Origin: Perognathus longimembris pacificus
Lineage: Eukaryota > Chordata > Mammalia > Rodentia > Heteromyidae
Direction: 5' to 3'
Assembly (NCBI RefSeq): GCF_023159225.1
Contig: NC_063164.1
Span: 73,438,800 to 73,502,799, forward strand
DNA length: 64,000 bases
A program made the position numbers and the translations under genes. The notes under the pieces were generated by a model. That model did not search any database and had not been told where the DNA came from. It was given only the letters and a program-made list of their open reading frames with translations. Below are positions 23,908 to 37,030 of this stretch, in pieces. Every line of letters begins with the position of its first letter. Within the stretch, counting starts at the first letter, position 1.

Positions 23908-25764
23908 AATATGGCCATTTACTTCTGAAGCTGTGATTCAAGGTGAATGCTTCCTTCTTTCAAATTCTTTTCTCTGGTGTTTGCCAGTGACAAAATTTGA
24001 GTAAAAGTATTTCAAAGCCCTTATCTGAGAATAACCCAACTAACAAGCTAATTCTTAGAGTGAAGATGGTATGATATCTATTTTCATGTTACTCATACAA
24101 CATAGTACAGCTGATTAAGTCAATATTGTATAATGTAATTAAATGTGAATGCATAATTTACTCTTTTTAAGGTTATTCTATGGTGTAAGTTTCTGCTTAA
24201 TTAGATACTACCTGATACATCTATGTAAAAAGACAGTTTTCTGAGCTTCTGGTTCTGGTCATTTTCAGTGCATTTAAAATAAAAAACCTTTTCATATACA
24301 ATTCTTTCTTCCTCAACTCTTTCTTTATGAGGAGCAGAAAATTATAATGGTCATAAAATTTTTCTTACATGACTTTGGTTCAAGCCTGAAGTGCCAAGCC
24401 TTTTGGACCAGATGAAATCCAATCTCGGTGGTTTAATATTTGTAATACATATTTGTTACAAAATACGAATTTTATGGAAAAAGTTTGTCATGTGTATATT
24501 CCTTATGATCTTTACATGACCTCTCTCTTATTTCCTACATTATACAGAATGACACATGGTGTGTGAAGGAAGAATCCAGCTAATTCATTAGAACACTATT
24601 GTGTTTCCTGCAGAAAAAATAATCTCTCCGTGTTATCATTCACTTTTTAATATATTTGTGAAGAAAAAATTGCTTTATTTTCTCAATGTAGCCTTCTTGA
24701 AAGGATGTCATATGTGTGTTTGCTTTTCTGATATGCTTCCTTGTCAATACATAGGGCTACTGGGAATATTTTTCTATGAGAAATTGGTTTGAGGAAACAT
24801 CTGGAAACGTATATAGCTATTGAAATTACCTCAGGGTACAAAAGGAGAACAAGACACTGTACGAATTTATTGTTAGAAGATTCCTAACCATTCTTTCTCC
24901 ATCCTGAAAAGGGAAATTGTGACACAAACATTTGAAAAATACAAGCCTTCCAGCAAGGCTTTTTCTTGCTCAGTTGTAATAAACTAAAGGAAGAAAATGA
25001 ATTATCATGATACTCTGTAAAGTAGACTCTAGCTCCTAATCAATGAACTTTTTCTTTTTCACATTTGCTTTTCTGCTCAAAGGAGGGAGGTATGCCCAAA
25101 TGGAGGATTGAGATGAAATTGATAAAATGCAGGTGAAGATAATATGCAACTAAAAACAGGAATTCAGTAAATAATTATTAGAGATGAAATATTGGTAAAG
25201 TCTTTATGGCAGACCACCTGCCCATTCTGATCCTATCAGTTATTTGATCATTACGGAAAAATACTGAACCTATTTGTATTTCAATTCTCTCTGAAGTGAG
25301 TGGTGAAACTGCTCCTAACTTGTAAGCTTGTACTGAGAATTAATTGAAAAAGTATGAAAATTCCATTAGTGTCAATATACTACAGTACTCTACAGGTTAC
25401 AATTATTATTACCATTATCATTTTATTCTAAATACAACAGGAATGCTCAGGATAAAATAGAATATAGTGTTTCTGTACAGTGAACTTTGCATGAAGACAG
25501 ACCTAAACATTCTTTGCACAGGCTAGCCACCATTTTGAAAAACTAGGAGCAATTTAAATGCTGATAGTATCAGTGAATGTTGTTTTACCTGTATATTATA
25601 TACAATGGAGTGTATTAGAGATAAAAAAATATAGTGGTTAGATACAATTCCTACTTTCATGGAGTTTGCTGTTTAGCAAGGAAGTCGCAGAATTTAAAAA
25701 GTAGCAACATAAATCATTCTGTGTTCTAGTTTGAGCTATCAGAGCAAAATAAACAAGGTCAGAA
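23908..25764. other. Unique AT-rich spacer
   Basis: No gene, RNA gene or recognisable repeat is seen. The longest open frames are about 60 codons and show no domain. Confidence 0.5.
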
Positions 25765-25775
25765 AATAATGCCCG

Positions 25776-25892
25776 CCTGCCCTCCCTCTCTCCCTCCCTC
25801 CCTCCCTCCTTTCCTTCTTTCCTTCCTTTCTCCCTTCCTTCCTTCTTCCCTCCCTCCCGCCCGCCCTCCCTCCCTTCCTTCCTTCCCCTTCT
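25776..25892. repeat. CCTT/CCCT pyrimidine microsatellite
   Basis: This is a degenerate run of ccct, cctt and ttcc units. It sits where the A-tail of the adjacent minus-strand SINE should be, so it likely derives from an AAGG/AGGG-enriched tail. Confidence 0.93.
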
Positions 25893-26085
25893 CCTCTTAT
25901 TTTTGTCTGTCCTGGGGCTTGACCCCTCTCCCTGGCTTATATTTGTACAAGGCTAGCACTCTACCTCTTTGGCCACAGACTGAATGCCAGCCTTTTCTGT
26001 TTATGTGGTACTGAGGAATCGAACTCAGGGCTCTGTGCATGCTAGGCAAGCACTCTGCCACTAAGCCACACCCCCACCTCCAATA
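25893..26085 (-). mobile_element. Old dimeric ID-like SINE
   Basis: The right half is diverged (tgtcctggggcttgacccc, aaggctagcactctacc). The left half is recognisable (gtggtactgaggaatcgaac, ctaggcaagcactctgccac). The left half ends cacacccccacc, nearer to a generic ID consensus than the young copies. Confidence 0.75.
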
Positions 26086-26486
26086 ATGCCATTTCTTATT
26101 CTGTATTGCTCATTTCCCTGGATATATCATTGTGACTAAAATGAATAAAATTCCTATCAATTGTAGAGCCATAGAAATGCTTTAGTTCAAACTATATCAC
26201 CAAAAGAAAGGAGATACACTAGAAGTGACTTTACTGTACCAAAGAGCTAGAAAATACTGTTCTTTCAAAAATATCTAGAACAAAGTATCAATGATCTCGT
26301 AATCAGTGTTCATATGCATTCTTTTTAGGAGTCTTAATATACCTTAAAACGTATACAATGATAACTGAATGTTGAAAAGTTCCATTAATTTTATAGAAAC
26401 TTATACTCTTCTAATGTCAGCAAAGAAAACAGAAGAAGACTTATTTAAAATTATGTATGAAGCTGTAGTTCAAGATATTGGAGAGG

Positions 26487-26695
26487 GGCTGGGGATATGG
26501 TCTAGTGGCAAGAGTGCCTGCCTCATATACATGAGGCCCTGGGTTCAATTCCCCAGCACCACATATACAGAAAATGGCTAGAAGTGGCGCTGTGGCTCAA
26601 GTGGGCAGAGTGCTAGCCTTGAGCAAAGAGAAGCCAGGGACAGTGCTCAGGCCCTGAGTCCAAGCCCTAGGACTGCCTCCTCCCCCCCAAAAAAA
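26487..26695 (+). mobile_element. Dimeric ID-like SINE
   Basis: Both halves are complete. The tail is a C-run followed by As. agatattggagagg at 26473-26486 and 26696-26709 is a perfect 14-bp target-site duplication. CpG positions have decayed (gaaaatggctagaagtggcg), which places it in the older subfamily. Confidence 0.95.
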
Positions 26696-27179
26696 AGATA
26701 TTGGAGAGGACATGGCTAAACAATTAAATTCCAAGTTAAAAATATTTTTGGAGTTCATAATGAGACTGCCTCAAAACAAATTTTTAAAAAAGCAAGCAAA
26801 CACAGAAATAAATAAATAAATAAAATATGTATGAATTAAGTTAGCCATGCAATAAACATATACATAGTTTGAATTCCATTAATTAAAAGTCAACCCCCCC
26901 AATTATTTCTTCTTTTAAAAAAGGCTTTGATGATAAAGTAGAGAGAATTGGTAAGTTAGTCATCACAATAACTAAAACAATTAACATTTTGATTAATTTC
27001 CCAAGGTGTAAAAGGATCTAAGCATCTCCATTCATGTGTATGTGTTAGCAAAATAGAGATATTTTTATTCTTCTTGAAAAAGTCTTCTCTTTTTTGCCCC
27101 ATACTTCTACATCTTGAAGGAATCAGTGTCCTCATTCCTTCCACTATTAAGTGCAATTGAATAAAAGGGTTTTTATAAG

Positions 27180-27395
27180 AAATGGTGGAACAAGAAGGGT
27201 GAACAAATGTGGCAGTGGTATTCACTAAACCTTGTGTTGAAAATGAACTATACAAGTTGTGGGCATGGACAAGAGGCAAAAAACTGGGAGAGAATGAGGG
27301 ACATTGTCCAAAAAGATATGTACTCTTTGCTTTATGCAACTGTAACCTCTCTGTATGTCATCTTTTTAATAACAATAAACTTTTTTCAAAGAAGG
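27180..27395 (+). mobile_element. L1 3'-end fragment, old
   Basis: gagagaatgagggacattgtcc, then aagatatgtactctttgc, then gcaactgtaacctctctgta, and the terminal aataacaataaactttttt match the last 150 bp of the L1 3'UTRs in this window, with divergence. Confidence 0.7.
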
Positions 27396-27399
27396 TTTT

Positions 27400-27590
27400 A
27401 TATAATGTAGATCACCACATAATACACCATATAGTTTCAGAATATCATATAAATGAAGGGTTCTGTGTCTGGCTTCTTTTACCCAGCATACTTTCTGTTA
27501 CTTTTTAGTTTCATCTACAGGGTTATATGTTTCACGAACATCTTGCACACATCAGTCTAATGAGTACCACTGCTGAGTTATGTGTGTTTA
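27400..27590 (-). mobile_element. Probable ancient L1 ORF2-end fragment
   Basis: ttctgtgtctggcttcttttac, then cagcatactttctgttac, then gttatatgtttcacgaac resemble the minus-strand ORF2/3'UTR junction of old mammalian L1s (the usual order tctggcttatttcacttagc, then ttcatccatgttgt). It is strongly diverged. Confidence 0.4.
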
Positions 27591-27715
27591 GATAAATCGT
27601 CTTCTTTGTTAAATTTAGAAAATTAAAGTAAGACCTACTTTTTCTATAGTCAGTTTGTATATATGTATATATATATTTGTATGTATTATGTATGCATATA
27701 TATATATATATTTGT

Positions 27716-27955
27716 GATGGGACTGGGGTTTGAATTCAGGGCAAGGGTGCTGTCTCTGAGTTTCTGTGCTCTACGATTGAGGCATAGATCCACTTCTGGC
27801 ATTATTATTATTATTATTATTATTATTATCTTTGTAGTTAATTATAGGTAAGAGTGTTATGGACTTTCCTGTCCTAGTTGGATTCGAACTACAATCCTCA
27901 TATTTCAACCACTCGGATAGCTAGGATTAAAGGCAGGAGCCATTGACTACTAGCA
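27716..27955 (-). mobile_element. Old composite SINE (7SL-like left, Geo-like right)
   Basis: On the minus strand the 7SL/B1-like part (27840-27955; plus-strand agctaggattaaaggcaggagccat) leads. The second, tRNA-box-like half follows (27716-27800; gactggggtttgaattcagg, ctgagtttctgtgctctac). It is interrupted by an ATT microsatellite. Confidence 0.6.
27801..27829. repeat. (ATT)n microsatellite
   Basis: About ten ATT units lie inside the old composite SINE. Confidence 0.95.
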
Positions 27956-27994
27956 ATTTTAATTCTTTGAGGTTTCTTATCAAGAAATTGTTTA

Positions 27995-28200
27995 CGGGGC
28001 TGGGATGTAGCTCAGTAGCCACGCACTTTCATAGCAAGTACAACATCCATAGTTTCATTTCCAGTTTTTGGAGCGTGGGGAGGGAAGGTGAAAGAGAAAT
28101 GACGGTGGGGTAATAATTATGACTAGAAATGTACTCTTTACTTTAAATAGGTAATTGTAATCCTTCTGTACATCATCTTGATAACAAAATTAAATTTAAA
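27995..28200 (+). mobile_element. ID monomer abutting an L1 3' tail
   Basis: 27995-28070 is a single ID-like monomer (ggggctgggatgtagctcagtag, then catagtttcatttcc). It is followed directly by an L1 3'-terminal segment (ggggagggaaggtg, agaaatgtactctttac, ttgtaatccttctgtacatc, ttgataacaaaattaaa). Either two adjacent insertions or one chimeric retrotranscript would explain this. No target-site duplication was resolved. Confidence 0.55.
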
Positions 28201-31200
28201 AATTCAATTAAATATTTTGAAAAAAGAAATTTATTAATAGGTAGAAAAGAGGTTCAGAATAGAGATCTCAAAGTAGAAAAGAATTAGAGACTAAAGGTCT
28301 TTGGCAACTGTCTTTTTCCCCTTTTCATGCATCTTGGAAGATGCACTTGATCTTATATTTAATATTCAGTATCAGTGAATCTGTAACATGAATCTTATCT
28401 AAAAATGGAAATTTAACATTTTTTTCATGATAAGTATGTTCCCAGAGGGGCCATGCAGGGAGTCTATGTACTTGTTAAGAATCTTAAGCTCAGAAGTAAA
28501 GCAAGAGGCAGGCTGAAGACAAGAATACACCAGATTTCATAAGAAATGAAAAATAACTTATTCAGTAGAAACATATCCAACACATTTTCTGTGTAAGGCA
28601 TATGAAGCAGAAATAGGTTATTGAAATGCATATGAATATAAATTGTATATTAGTTAGAAAGCTACCAAAATTGTTTATGTGGTAAATACTTCGTTTTCCC
28701 TCAATTTTCTGTTGCCTGTTCAATTATTTACTCCTTACAATTGCTGGTTAATGTGCTTTTCTAGCCACCCACAAGATGACATATGCTATTATATGACTCT
28801 AAATTTTAAATTGACAGTCTTTTTCATCTTTATTAAATGAATATAGAAGAGAAGTTAAGGCTGTTTTTTTCCCCCTTTTCTTCGATGTCAAAAATTAATT
28901 GTTCTTTTTCTCCTGCAGTTATAGTGTGAGAATGGAAAAAAATACACCAGAACAAATATGCATACTTTTGTACTGGTAAACATTAAAAAATACTAAAAAT
29001 TAATAGCTCTATTCAAGCAAGTTCCCTGCTAACTCTGGGATGGAAAATGTCTGAGAAAGCTTCAATAGAGCCACTTGTCCTGGATCCTGTCAGTATAAGA
29101 TGTAATGCTTTCCTGCCTGCAAGAGAATAAACATAGAAACTTTTGGGAAATAATTACCTCAAATAGGTTTATGATTTCTACAATGTTTTGTTTTTCATTA
29201 TTAAGAAATTATAAATTCAATTATGTTTCTTTGTTTTAAAGCTAGTAGTCTTTAATTGGTCTCATTTATAGATACTTGAATTCTTATTATGTGTTATATC
29301 TGTTTATATTTTTTGTGACAAAAGCAATATTGCATGTAATCTCATAAAATGCAGTCAAATGGAAGATACTGAAAAGAATCAAGTAGACAATAATAAATAC
29401 AATCAATTCAAAGATGAAAAAGTACAAAGCCTTTGGCAATGAAGTGTCAAAGTAGACCTACAATGCAGGAAGGTTAAGTACAAGACACAAGATAAGAATG
29501 GGAAAGAAAACATCACATTCAAAGGCAAGAGAGAGACATAAATTCATGGTGTATATTAAGATGTTGATCCCAATAGATAACCTAGAGATGAAAAATCATG
29601 TACTAGCAATTTATTTAAGAAATTACCTTAGGGCATACCAGAATGGGAATGATAGAAGTAGGCAAGGCAAGGGATAAAGCCAAGCAAGGCTGACATTCTA
29701 TCTCCAGCTTCAGGCTCAGTCTGATCCAGCTCTGGTACTCTGGAATATAAATAATAACTATGAATGCCTCTCCTATGATGCCACGAAGCTGCTTTTCATC
29801 TCTCTGCACAGAGGAACAACTTCCTGAGTGTTTCCATTTATTTGAATGTCCAGGAAAAGAGCATGCAATAGGTAATGAAAGTATAGTCCTTCAAGAAAAA
29901 GTTTCTGATAGCAAATTAGCAGCTTGAACACAAAAAGCTGGAGGAGGCTAACTTATAAAGAAGGACCACAGAGGAAACAAAGAGTTAGACTGTGGGGAAG
30001 CCCAACAGGGTCTATTATATCTCATTTGAGAGATACTGAGAGACACTAAAGTTGCTTTTATGTAAAGAGAGTCAGAGATGGACATAAACTAAAAGTAAAG
30101 ACTGAAGGGCAGGCCAGTTGCAAGATGATAAGTGTTGGAGTCAGAATTATTTCAGATGTATTAAGATATTCCCTAAAATTAGATATATTAAGGAACCAAA
30201 ATATTGAAGATACTCTATGAAATGCAATGGTTTTAGACATGAAGGGCAAAGGACTTGGAGTAATTCAGAAGGTCTAATTTTCTGAACTAAGTAACTTTTG
30301 TTATGGATCAAGACTGAAAATTCTTTGAATGTGACTTCTACAGAACTTGAGAGGAAAGTTACACTTGAAGATAATGGTTGTGAAGATGAGGTAGAAACAC
30401 TATATTACTATATTATTCTGAAAACTGATCTCAAAAAAAAGAGAGATTGAGGTAATTAAGTAAATAATCATGTAAATAGTATAAATGAAGTTATGGGCTA
30501 GACAAAAGAGAATACACAGAAGAAGTATTAATGACAGAGAAACATAGGGCTCAGAAGGCAGTACCGAATATGTAAAGACGTAAGAGAATGGGGCTGATAA
30601 CAGATTAAGTTCAACAGACAGATTTACTAAGAGGAATAGAAACCACATGTATATGTATGAATATATTCACTTATTGACATACTCAGTATAAATCGTACCA
30701 TGTGGAAAATGCATTGAGAATGTTTCAAAAATTGGTTAGAAAAGGTTACCTCTATGTATTTGTAAAAATAAAAATCTTTAAAATTTTTATTTCTATGTTT
30801 GTGAAAATAAATGTTTCTTTGATTAGTTTTTGAAATACAGAACAAAAATGTAACCAGAATGTAAAATAACAAGTACATGTTTTTTGATTTGTAAATATTT
30901 TGGCAAGTTAGATATGTAAACTGCTTTAAAAATGGAATGATAAGGATGACTAAAATACACACTCAATTATTAGAGGAAAGTTTAATGGGTACATCAGGGT
31001 TTCTGAGAATAGTAGCTAGAGTATGAGGATATTACCCAGAGAACACAACTAGAAAGCTTATTCTAGACAATGATGAAAGCCCGCTTACTGAGATGGCAGA
31101 AAAGACTAGATGTGTTTATGTACAGGCTTACATGTTTAGAGAGCAGCTAATGAAAAGAATCTTCTCCTAATGGGCTCTTAATTACCTGTCAAGAGTGAGG

Positions 31201-31634
31201 AGATTGGATCGTATTGGTCCTAGAGAAAGAGAACTTATTCAGAGCTCAAGCTTTTTGAATTGACAATGATGGAAAGTGAGAGAAACCTGAATCCAGAAAA
31301 ATCGGTTTTTGTTTTTTGTTTTATTCTTTTTTGGAAATCCATTCTGGCAGTCACCTTAGCTAGAGATAATATATTTGAAATGCATCATTCTGTGTCACCA
31401 AATTCTCCCTGCATGGCGGGATTTTTCCCAGTGACTTTATCCACTGTTTCTCCTACTCTGGTGTGCGCAGCAGTCTTACCCATTGTGTATGTGTGACATT
31501 CTTCAAATTTTAAGTTTGGAACTCTGTTGTTCAGTGCAAACCTTTTTAGTAACAAATGTTCTCTAAGTCTCTGGAAGTTAAACTATCTGAGTAATAATCT
31601 TTCCCAGAAGATTTATAAAAATAGTGATCAGGGG
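28201..31634. other. Unique AT-rich spacer
   Basis: 3.4 kb without a supported gene. The open frames (63-111 codons) are AT-rich, low-complexity or hydrophobic and match no family I know. I recognise no young repeat. Confidence 0.5.
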
Positions 31635-31646
31635 CTATTTGTTTTC

Positions 31647-31772
31647 TTTTTTTTTTTTCACATCATCCACATTGGTGTTTTATTATAACTTACTCAACAG
31701 AACAACAGAGTGGGCTAGGACTGAATCAAACACAGATGTCTCATCACCATTGATTAAATATAAAGTTAAGCA
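31647..31772 (-). pseudogene. Short 5'-truncated processed retrocopy
   Basis: A T12 run (31647-31658) is the poly(A) tail of a minus-strand copy. An AATAAA signal (tttatt on plus, 31678-31683) lies 19 nt before the tail, as in a genuine mRNA 3' end. ctatttgttttc at 31635-31646 and 31773-31784 is a perfect 12-bp target-site duplication. About 114 bp of 3'UTR was copied and no coding sequence is recognised. I do not know the parent gene. Confidence 0.8.
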
Positions 31773-31784
31773 CTATTTGTTTTC

Positions 31785-32700
31785 CAATTGCCTAAAAATA
31801 CATGAACAACTTTCCTGTTATACTTTTTCCCTATCTAATGCAGAATTTTATAAGCTCAAGCAAACAGTAACAACAGGTGGGCAGCTTATTTGTTATACAG
31901 TGATGTACCTCAGATGATGGTACTGAAAGAGCATCTGCTCCATTCTTGTCCAATGGCTACAGAACTGAATCCCCAAGGAGTCTAATATTCCTGATTATCT
32001 TTTCCTAGTAATTCGATTAAATTATTAAACTCATGAGAATTTTTTCCTTAAAATGCTTTTGGCATATCAGAACAGGATCAACTTAACAAGAAAAGTAGGT
32101 GATATTTTTATAGCAATAATCACGAATCTCAATGTTTGTGAGGCCTTTGTTATTCCTTCCTGTGACTCAACAGTGCAGAGGATACCATAAGTAAGAAATT
32201 AGTTTACATACTTTACATCTGTGTTAGTATAATGCTCCTCCATGTGGTAGTTTAGAAGGAGATGATATGTTTTTTTTATTTCCAGGCAGTGTGAATACTT
32301 ATTCTTTCATGAATTGGGGCTTCTGGTCTCTATAGTAAATCATAAGAGCAAATGGGCACAGGACTGTGCACTTTAGAACCCACTCTCCTTCAAACATTTC
32401 ATTGCTTCTGGTGCTAACAACCACTTTGTAACTATGTAAGAAAATGGGTCTGTCAAAATCTTGGGGAAAAAAAAAAGAGAAAATACTTGTTTTTCTTCAC
32501 AGATCATCAGAAAAATTCACAAGTGAACAGTAAGTGAGTGAGCAGCTCTGAGAGGAGTCCTGGACACCTACACAATGCCAGACATCTGGAGACAAACTTT
32601 CATACGAAAGGAGCTGTGGATATTTAGGACACATAAAATCAACCATCTGGGTATTTGAAAATTCTCAACTCTCTGCTTAGATAGTTGAATATTCTTATTA
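31785..32700. other. Unique AT-rich spacer
   Basis: No gene or repeat is recognised. An A10 run occurs near 32466-32475. Confidence 0.5.
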
Positions 32701-32715
32701 AAAATGCTTCCCTTA

Positions 32716-32922
32716 GGGCTGGGGATATAGCCTAGTGGCAAGAGTGCCTGCCTCGGATACACGAGGCCCTAGGTTCGATTCCCCAGCACCACATATACAG
32801 AAAAAGGCCAGAAGCGGCGCTGTGGCTCAAGTGGCAGAGTGCTAGCCTTGAGCAAAAAGAAGCCAGGGACATTGCTCAGGCCCTGAGTCCAAGGCCCAGG
32901 ACTGGCCAAAAAAAAAAAAAAA
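32716..32922 (+). mobile_element. Dimeric ID-like SINE
   Basis: It is complete with an uninterrupted A-tail. aaaatgcttccctta at 32701-32715 and 32923-32937 is the target-site duplication. The left edge reads att/aaaa, an L1-endonuclease-like site. It combines young-type CpGs (agaagcggcgctg) with the older gagcaaaaag variant, so it is intermediate between the two subfamilies. Confidence 0.97.
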
Positions 32923-32974
32923 AAAATGCTTCCCTTAGAAAGGGTCCATGACTCTGTACTTCTGAAAATACTAA

Positions 32975-33038
32975 TATCTATATCTATCTATATATACACA
33001 TATATACATATATATACATATACATATACATATATATG
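32975..33038. repeat. TATC/TATACA microsatellite
   Basis: This is a mixed run of atctat, tatatacaca and tacatata units. Confidence 0.9.
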
Positions 33039-36000
33039 TTTCATAAGATTTGAAGCTATGCTTTACAGAGGGTAGTATCACACCACTGATGCACCAACTT
33101 TAAAAGAACCTTGGAATTAGCTAGAGAACCTGCTAATGAGTGTGCTGACTCAGGACCTCAGGATTCTGCACGTCTAATAAGTTCACTGGAGAACTGATAT
33201 GATGGGTCCTAAGATCATACTTTTGAGTGGCAAGGCATTAGACTTGCACTTCCCAGTGATACCCACTTGCCACATGTGGCTGTTTTATTTAAAATTGGTT
33301 GAATTAAGCAAGATACAATAAAAATCTTTTTTTTTCAGTTCTACTCGGCACATGTGAAGAATATAAGATGGACAGAGCCAATTCTGAGCCATTTGCATGT
33401 AGACACCATGTTGAACAGTTCTTCTCTGGATGTGCTTTGTGAATACACAAAAACAAACAAACATAAACATAAAAAGCATTTGGATTTTCTTATGTCCTAC
33501 TGAAAATCACAAAAGAATTCCTAAAATGTTGAACTTGTACTAAAAGCTGAACAAATCAAAACAAAGTGTCTTCACACTTAAATTTCATCTTAAATTTCTT
33601 AAATTTTATCTTGAAATATTTCATTATCCATGAATACTATTTTGACTGAATTCACAAAGATATGTTGAAAGTGGATAATTATTGCACAAGATCCAAAGAG
33701 AGTTATTAAACATAAGTTATTTAGGTAGCTCAAAATAATATAATCTCCAGTACTACCCATATTAAGTATAGATACTAAGCTTAATGCCAGGCCTGTGGGT
33801 TTCAATAGGTCACATCTCTCACAAACTCATTTTCTTCATTTCTCAAGTGCATTTGACTCACAAACATCAACTTATTGATAAATATTAATATTATTTTAAT
33901 ACTAAACAAGCAACATGCAAGCACATTACTATGGATGAGTGATGATTTATGATAACTAATGATGGGGATGTCCAAATAATTTAAATCAGTATCAATTTAA
34001 AGTTCAAATATTTCTTGCAATACAGACCTATTCAACAAAAATCCATTGAATAGTCCACTCCAAAATGTCGGATTCAATTTGCAGATCTGGGCCCCAACTT
34101 TGGTATTTTAGTTCCTATTTACAAATTATTTTCACTACTTGAAATATTTCAATATCATTATTAACACTTGCCAAATCTAGGAAGATTTTTTTATGTATAA
34201 AGGTTTATTTATCTTATTCAGTGTCTCCAAGTATAATGAATGATTTCAGTTTATAAATTCATGAGGGTCATAACTTTTAATCAATGCTCTCCCTTTTCTT
34301 CTTAAAAGGAGCAGAAAACAAATTTCTAAAAATCTATCAGTGAACTTTCATTTTTTTTCTCAATACTCTCAGCTAACCCAGACCACACTTGTAACAGTGC
34401 ATCTTAAATTCTATGAAGGTAAATTTGTTACTGAAAACTCAGTTTCTCTAAACTTTCTTAAAGATTGCAGAATCAGAAAATATTTAAATCTTGGAAAAGA
34501 TCTCCTCTGAAGAAGTGTTTTTCAAAGTTTGCATAATATAAAACATCAACTTTTTGAAATCTAATACAAATTAACTGGGAGCATAGATGAACTTTTTGAG
34601 ATAGAGTCCCAAACTCAGTAAAGTCATAGACCCTTTTCTGTGCGTGAGAGAGTATATCTTCTACTGACATTTTGTTCTGTTCTCCATTCTAAAGGCCCTG
34701 CTGTGATGGAGTCCCTTGAGTTAAGATTCTGAAAACACATCTGCCATAAAACTAGACATAGTATTGACTGTCAGTGCTGCCCACCCTCTACTCCATGAGG
34801 ATGTCTCTTTACCAGATTATGTTTATGTTGCCAGCAAACCTATTTGCATGCTAGTGAAGTAATGATCCTCCCAGTTCTTTCTCAAGATTAGGCAAATCAT
34901 GGTCAGCTACAGACATAGTTTGAAGATTAGATATCAGCATAAGTGTTAAACAAGCAAAGTCAGCCCAAAGGTGGGAAACCAGGCATCAACAAGGTCTGAC
35001 TTTCCAGGGGATAAACACACTTGGAATCCTTGTAAGACAATGTAGGTGGTAGATAGCAAATAAAACACACAGGAAGATGGACAGACAGAAAGACACAGTC
35101 ATAGGGTTTTGAATAGGTCTAATTAGACACTATGAAATTAAGTTGGAATCTCACCAGGCTCATAGTGATAGACTCTTGATTTTTTACTCTGGTACTTGTG
35201 TACTTTTGCAATACATGCCTGCTTCCTTCATAGTTCAGTGGTGTAGAGTTTGAGCATTCTAAAAGAGATTTCCAATTTTTTACAAATTTATGTTGATAGA
35301 GGCTGCAGCAGAGTTTCCTGTTTCTTCCTGCTGCTTATAGAATTTTAATAAATTAAGTTCTTTTTGTAGTTGAAGAGAATGAGTTAAAATGTAAGCTTAA
35401 CAGAATCTTAGTTTTTGTCACAAACTCTAATATTATAATTCTATAAATTCTTAAGAAAATTTATGGTAACTGTTGAAATTTAGGCAGCCACCTATTAGTG
35501 AAAAATGAAGAACTAAATACAATGTAATATAGTTAATAATTTACACATTTCAAATTAGGGTCTGGCAGGAAAACCTAATGGAGTTATATAAATGATGGCT
35601 TCATCTGTTTTAGATTAAATTATTTTTAGATTTATGTTTTGACATTTTATTGACATTACATTTCATCCCAGTTGCTGACATTAGAAAGTTTTCATAAGTA
35701 CAGCCCTCACTCTCCAGAAAGGAATGGGTAGTGATTTTTGTTAATATGGATTTTCTTTTGAATATCATAAACTTATTGTTTATGAACATGCTCCTTTCTA
35801 AAAAAAAAAAAAAAAAACCTCTCGAATGACATTTATGTTCTCTGTCTAAGGAAAACTTCATAAAGCATAGAATAAAATTATTTAGATACAAATGTGTCTC
35901 TCCAAGATTTTCATTTGTTGTTGTCAATTTATTATTAGTGTGACCCTGAAATTTATTGTTAAAATTGAGATACCTTTGCAAATGAGAGTAGATATCTTGC

Positions 36001-36590
36001 TTGAACAAATGATCCAAATTAGGGCACCAAGACACACAGGCCCTCCCGCGAGGAATATTTTTGAACACATAGCAAATGACTGTAATTTTGTATGTGTTTT
36101 CCTTTATTGCTATATTCAGGACTATGGAACCAGAGAGAAATATTTGAAAAGCAACCCAATCTGATTTGCAAAGAAGTAATTGTGCTAATCATGATATTCA
36201 AACTCTATACTTTTTGTAGTAAAGATCTATGGTATTGACCATATTGAACAAAATTAATTGAGACCCAAATCTAAGAGTTTTTAATTATTATCTTTTCCCC
36301 AAGATTTTCATGCACATATTGATGTTGGTAGTAGAGAAGCCTTTTTTTTGCAACATAAAAATATCTCTGAACTTGGAATTTAATGTCTTACATCACATAG
36401 TCAAATGATAAGTTTTAGTAATTTTTTAATATATACATACACCTAAACACATAAAATATATACATACACATGAAAATCAAACTATATTAAATGTGAAATT
36501 TCATACATTTTTAATTGTTTCTGGATGATAATATATGTAGGTCTGTAAACAAATTAAAGGCTGACTGAATGGGGTCATAAGAGCAGGAAG
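33039..36590. other. Unique AT-rich spacer
   Basis: No gene is supported. An A18 run at 35801-35818 is the only tail-like feature. I could find neither a polyadenylation signal before it nor a target-site duplication around it. Confidence 0.5.
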
Positions 36591-36609
36591 AACCATATTC
36601 CTATTACTT

Positions 36610-37030
36610 TAAAAGATATTGACACATATTACTTTACAGTGAAGTTACAGGGTAACATTTCCACATATTCATGCAATATAGTCCATTCAAACTCCCTCCC
36701 TCTATTACTCTCCACCATCTTTGCTCCTCCCACATTAAAACAACTTAAACAAGCTTCATTGTTCTATTTCCATGCTTGCATATAAAGACTTTGATGTTAT
36801 TTACCCTCCTCTATCCTCCATTTTTGGTTTTCTGTCTCGCACAGCTACTAATCACCAACAGTGCCTGTTTTGCTTTCTTACTAACATATTTCCCCCCACT
36901 TTTAGTGTACATTAATTAGCAAAGAGTTTTGTTCATGATGGTGTTTCACATGTGACTGCACTATAGTTTTGTCAAATTGATTTCCTGGTTTACACTCTAC
37001 TTCCTCAGTCTCTCTTTTTCATTTTTTTTT
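36610..37030 (-). mobile_element. Possible ancient L1 3'UTR
   Basis: Pyrimidine-rich minus-type layout (gtgaagttacagggtaac, then cctccctctattactctcc, then gctcctcccacatt) parallels the start of the L1 3'UTRs here, but similarity by eye is weak. Confidence 0.25.

Noticed and set aside
30400..30962. Two overlapping hydrophobic minus-strand open frames (82 and 111 codons)
   Set aside because: They lie in AT-rich DNA, are biased to Phe/Ile/Leu/Ser/Tyr as expected from composition, and have no recognisable motif or promoter context.
35610..36068. 152-codon minus-strand frame with an A18 run on plus inside it
   Set aside because: The Phe-rich run is a translated homopolymer. No homology is seen, and no polyadenylation signal or duplication supports a retrocopy.
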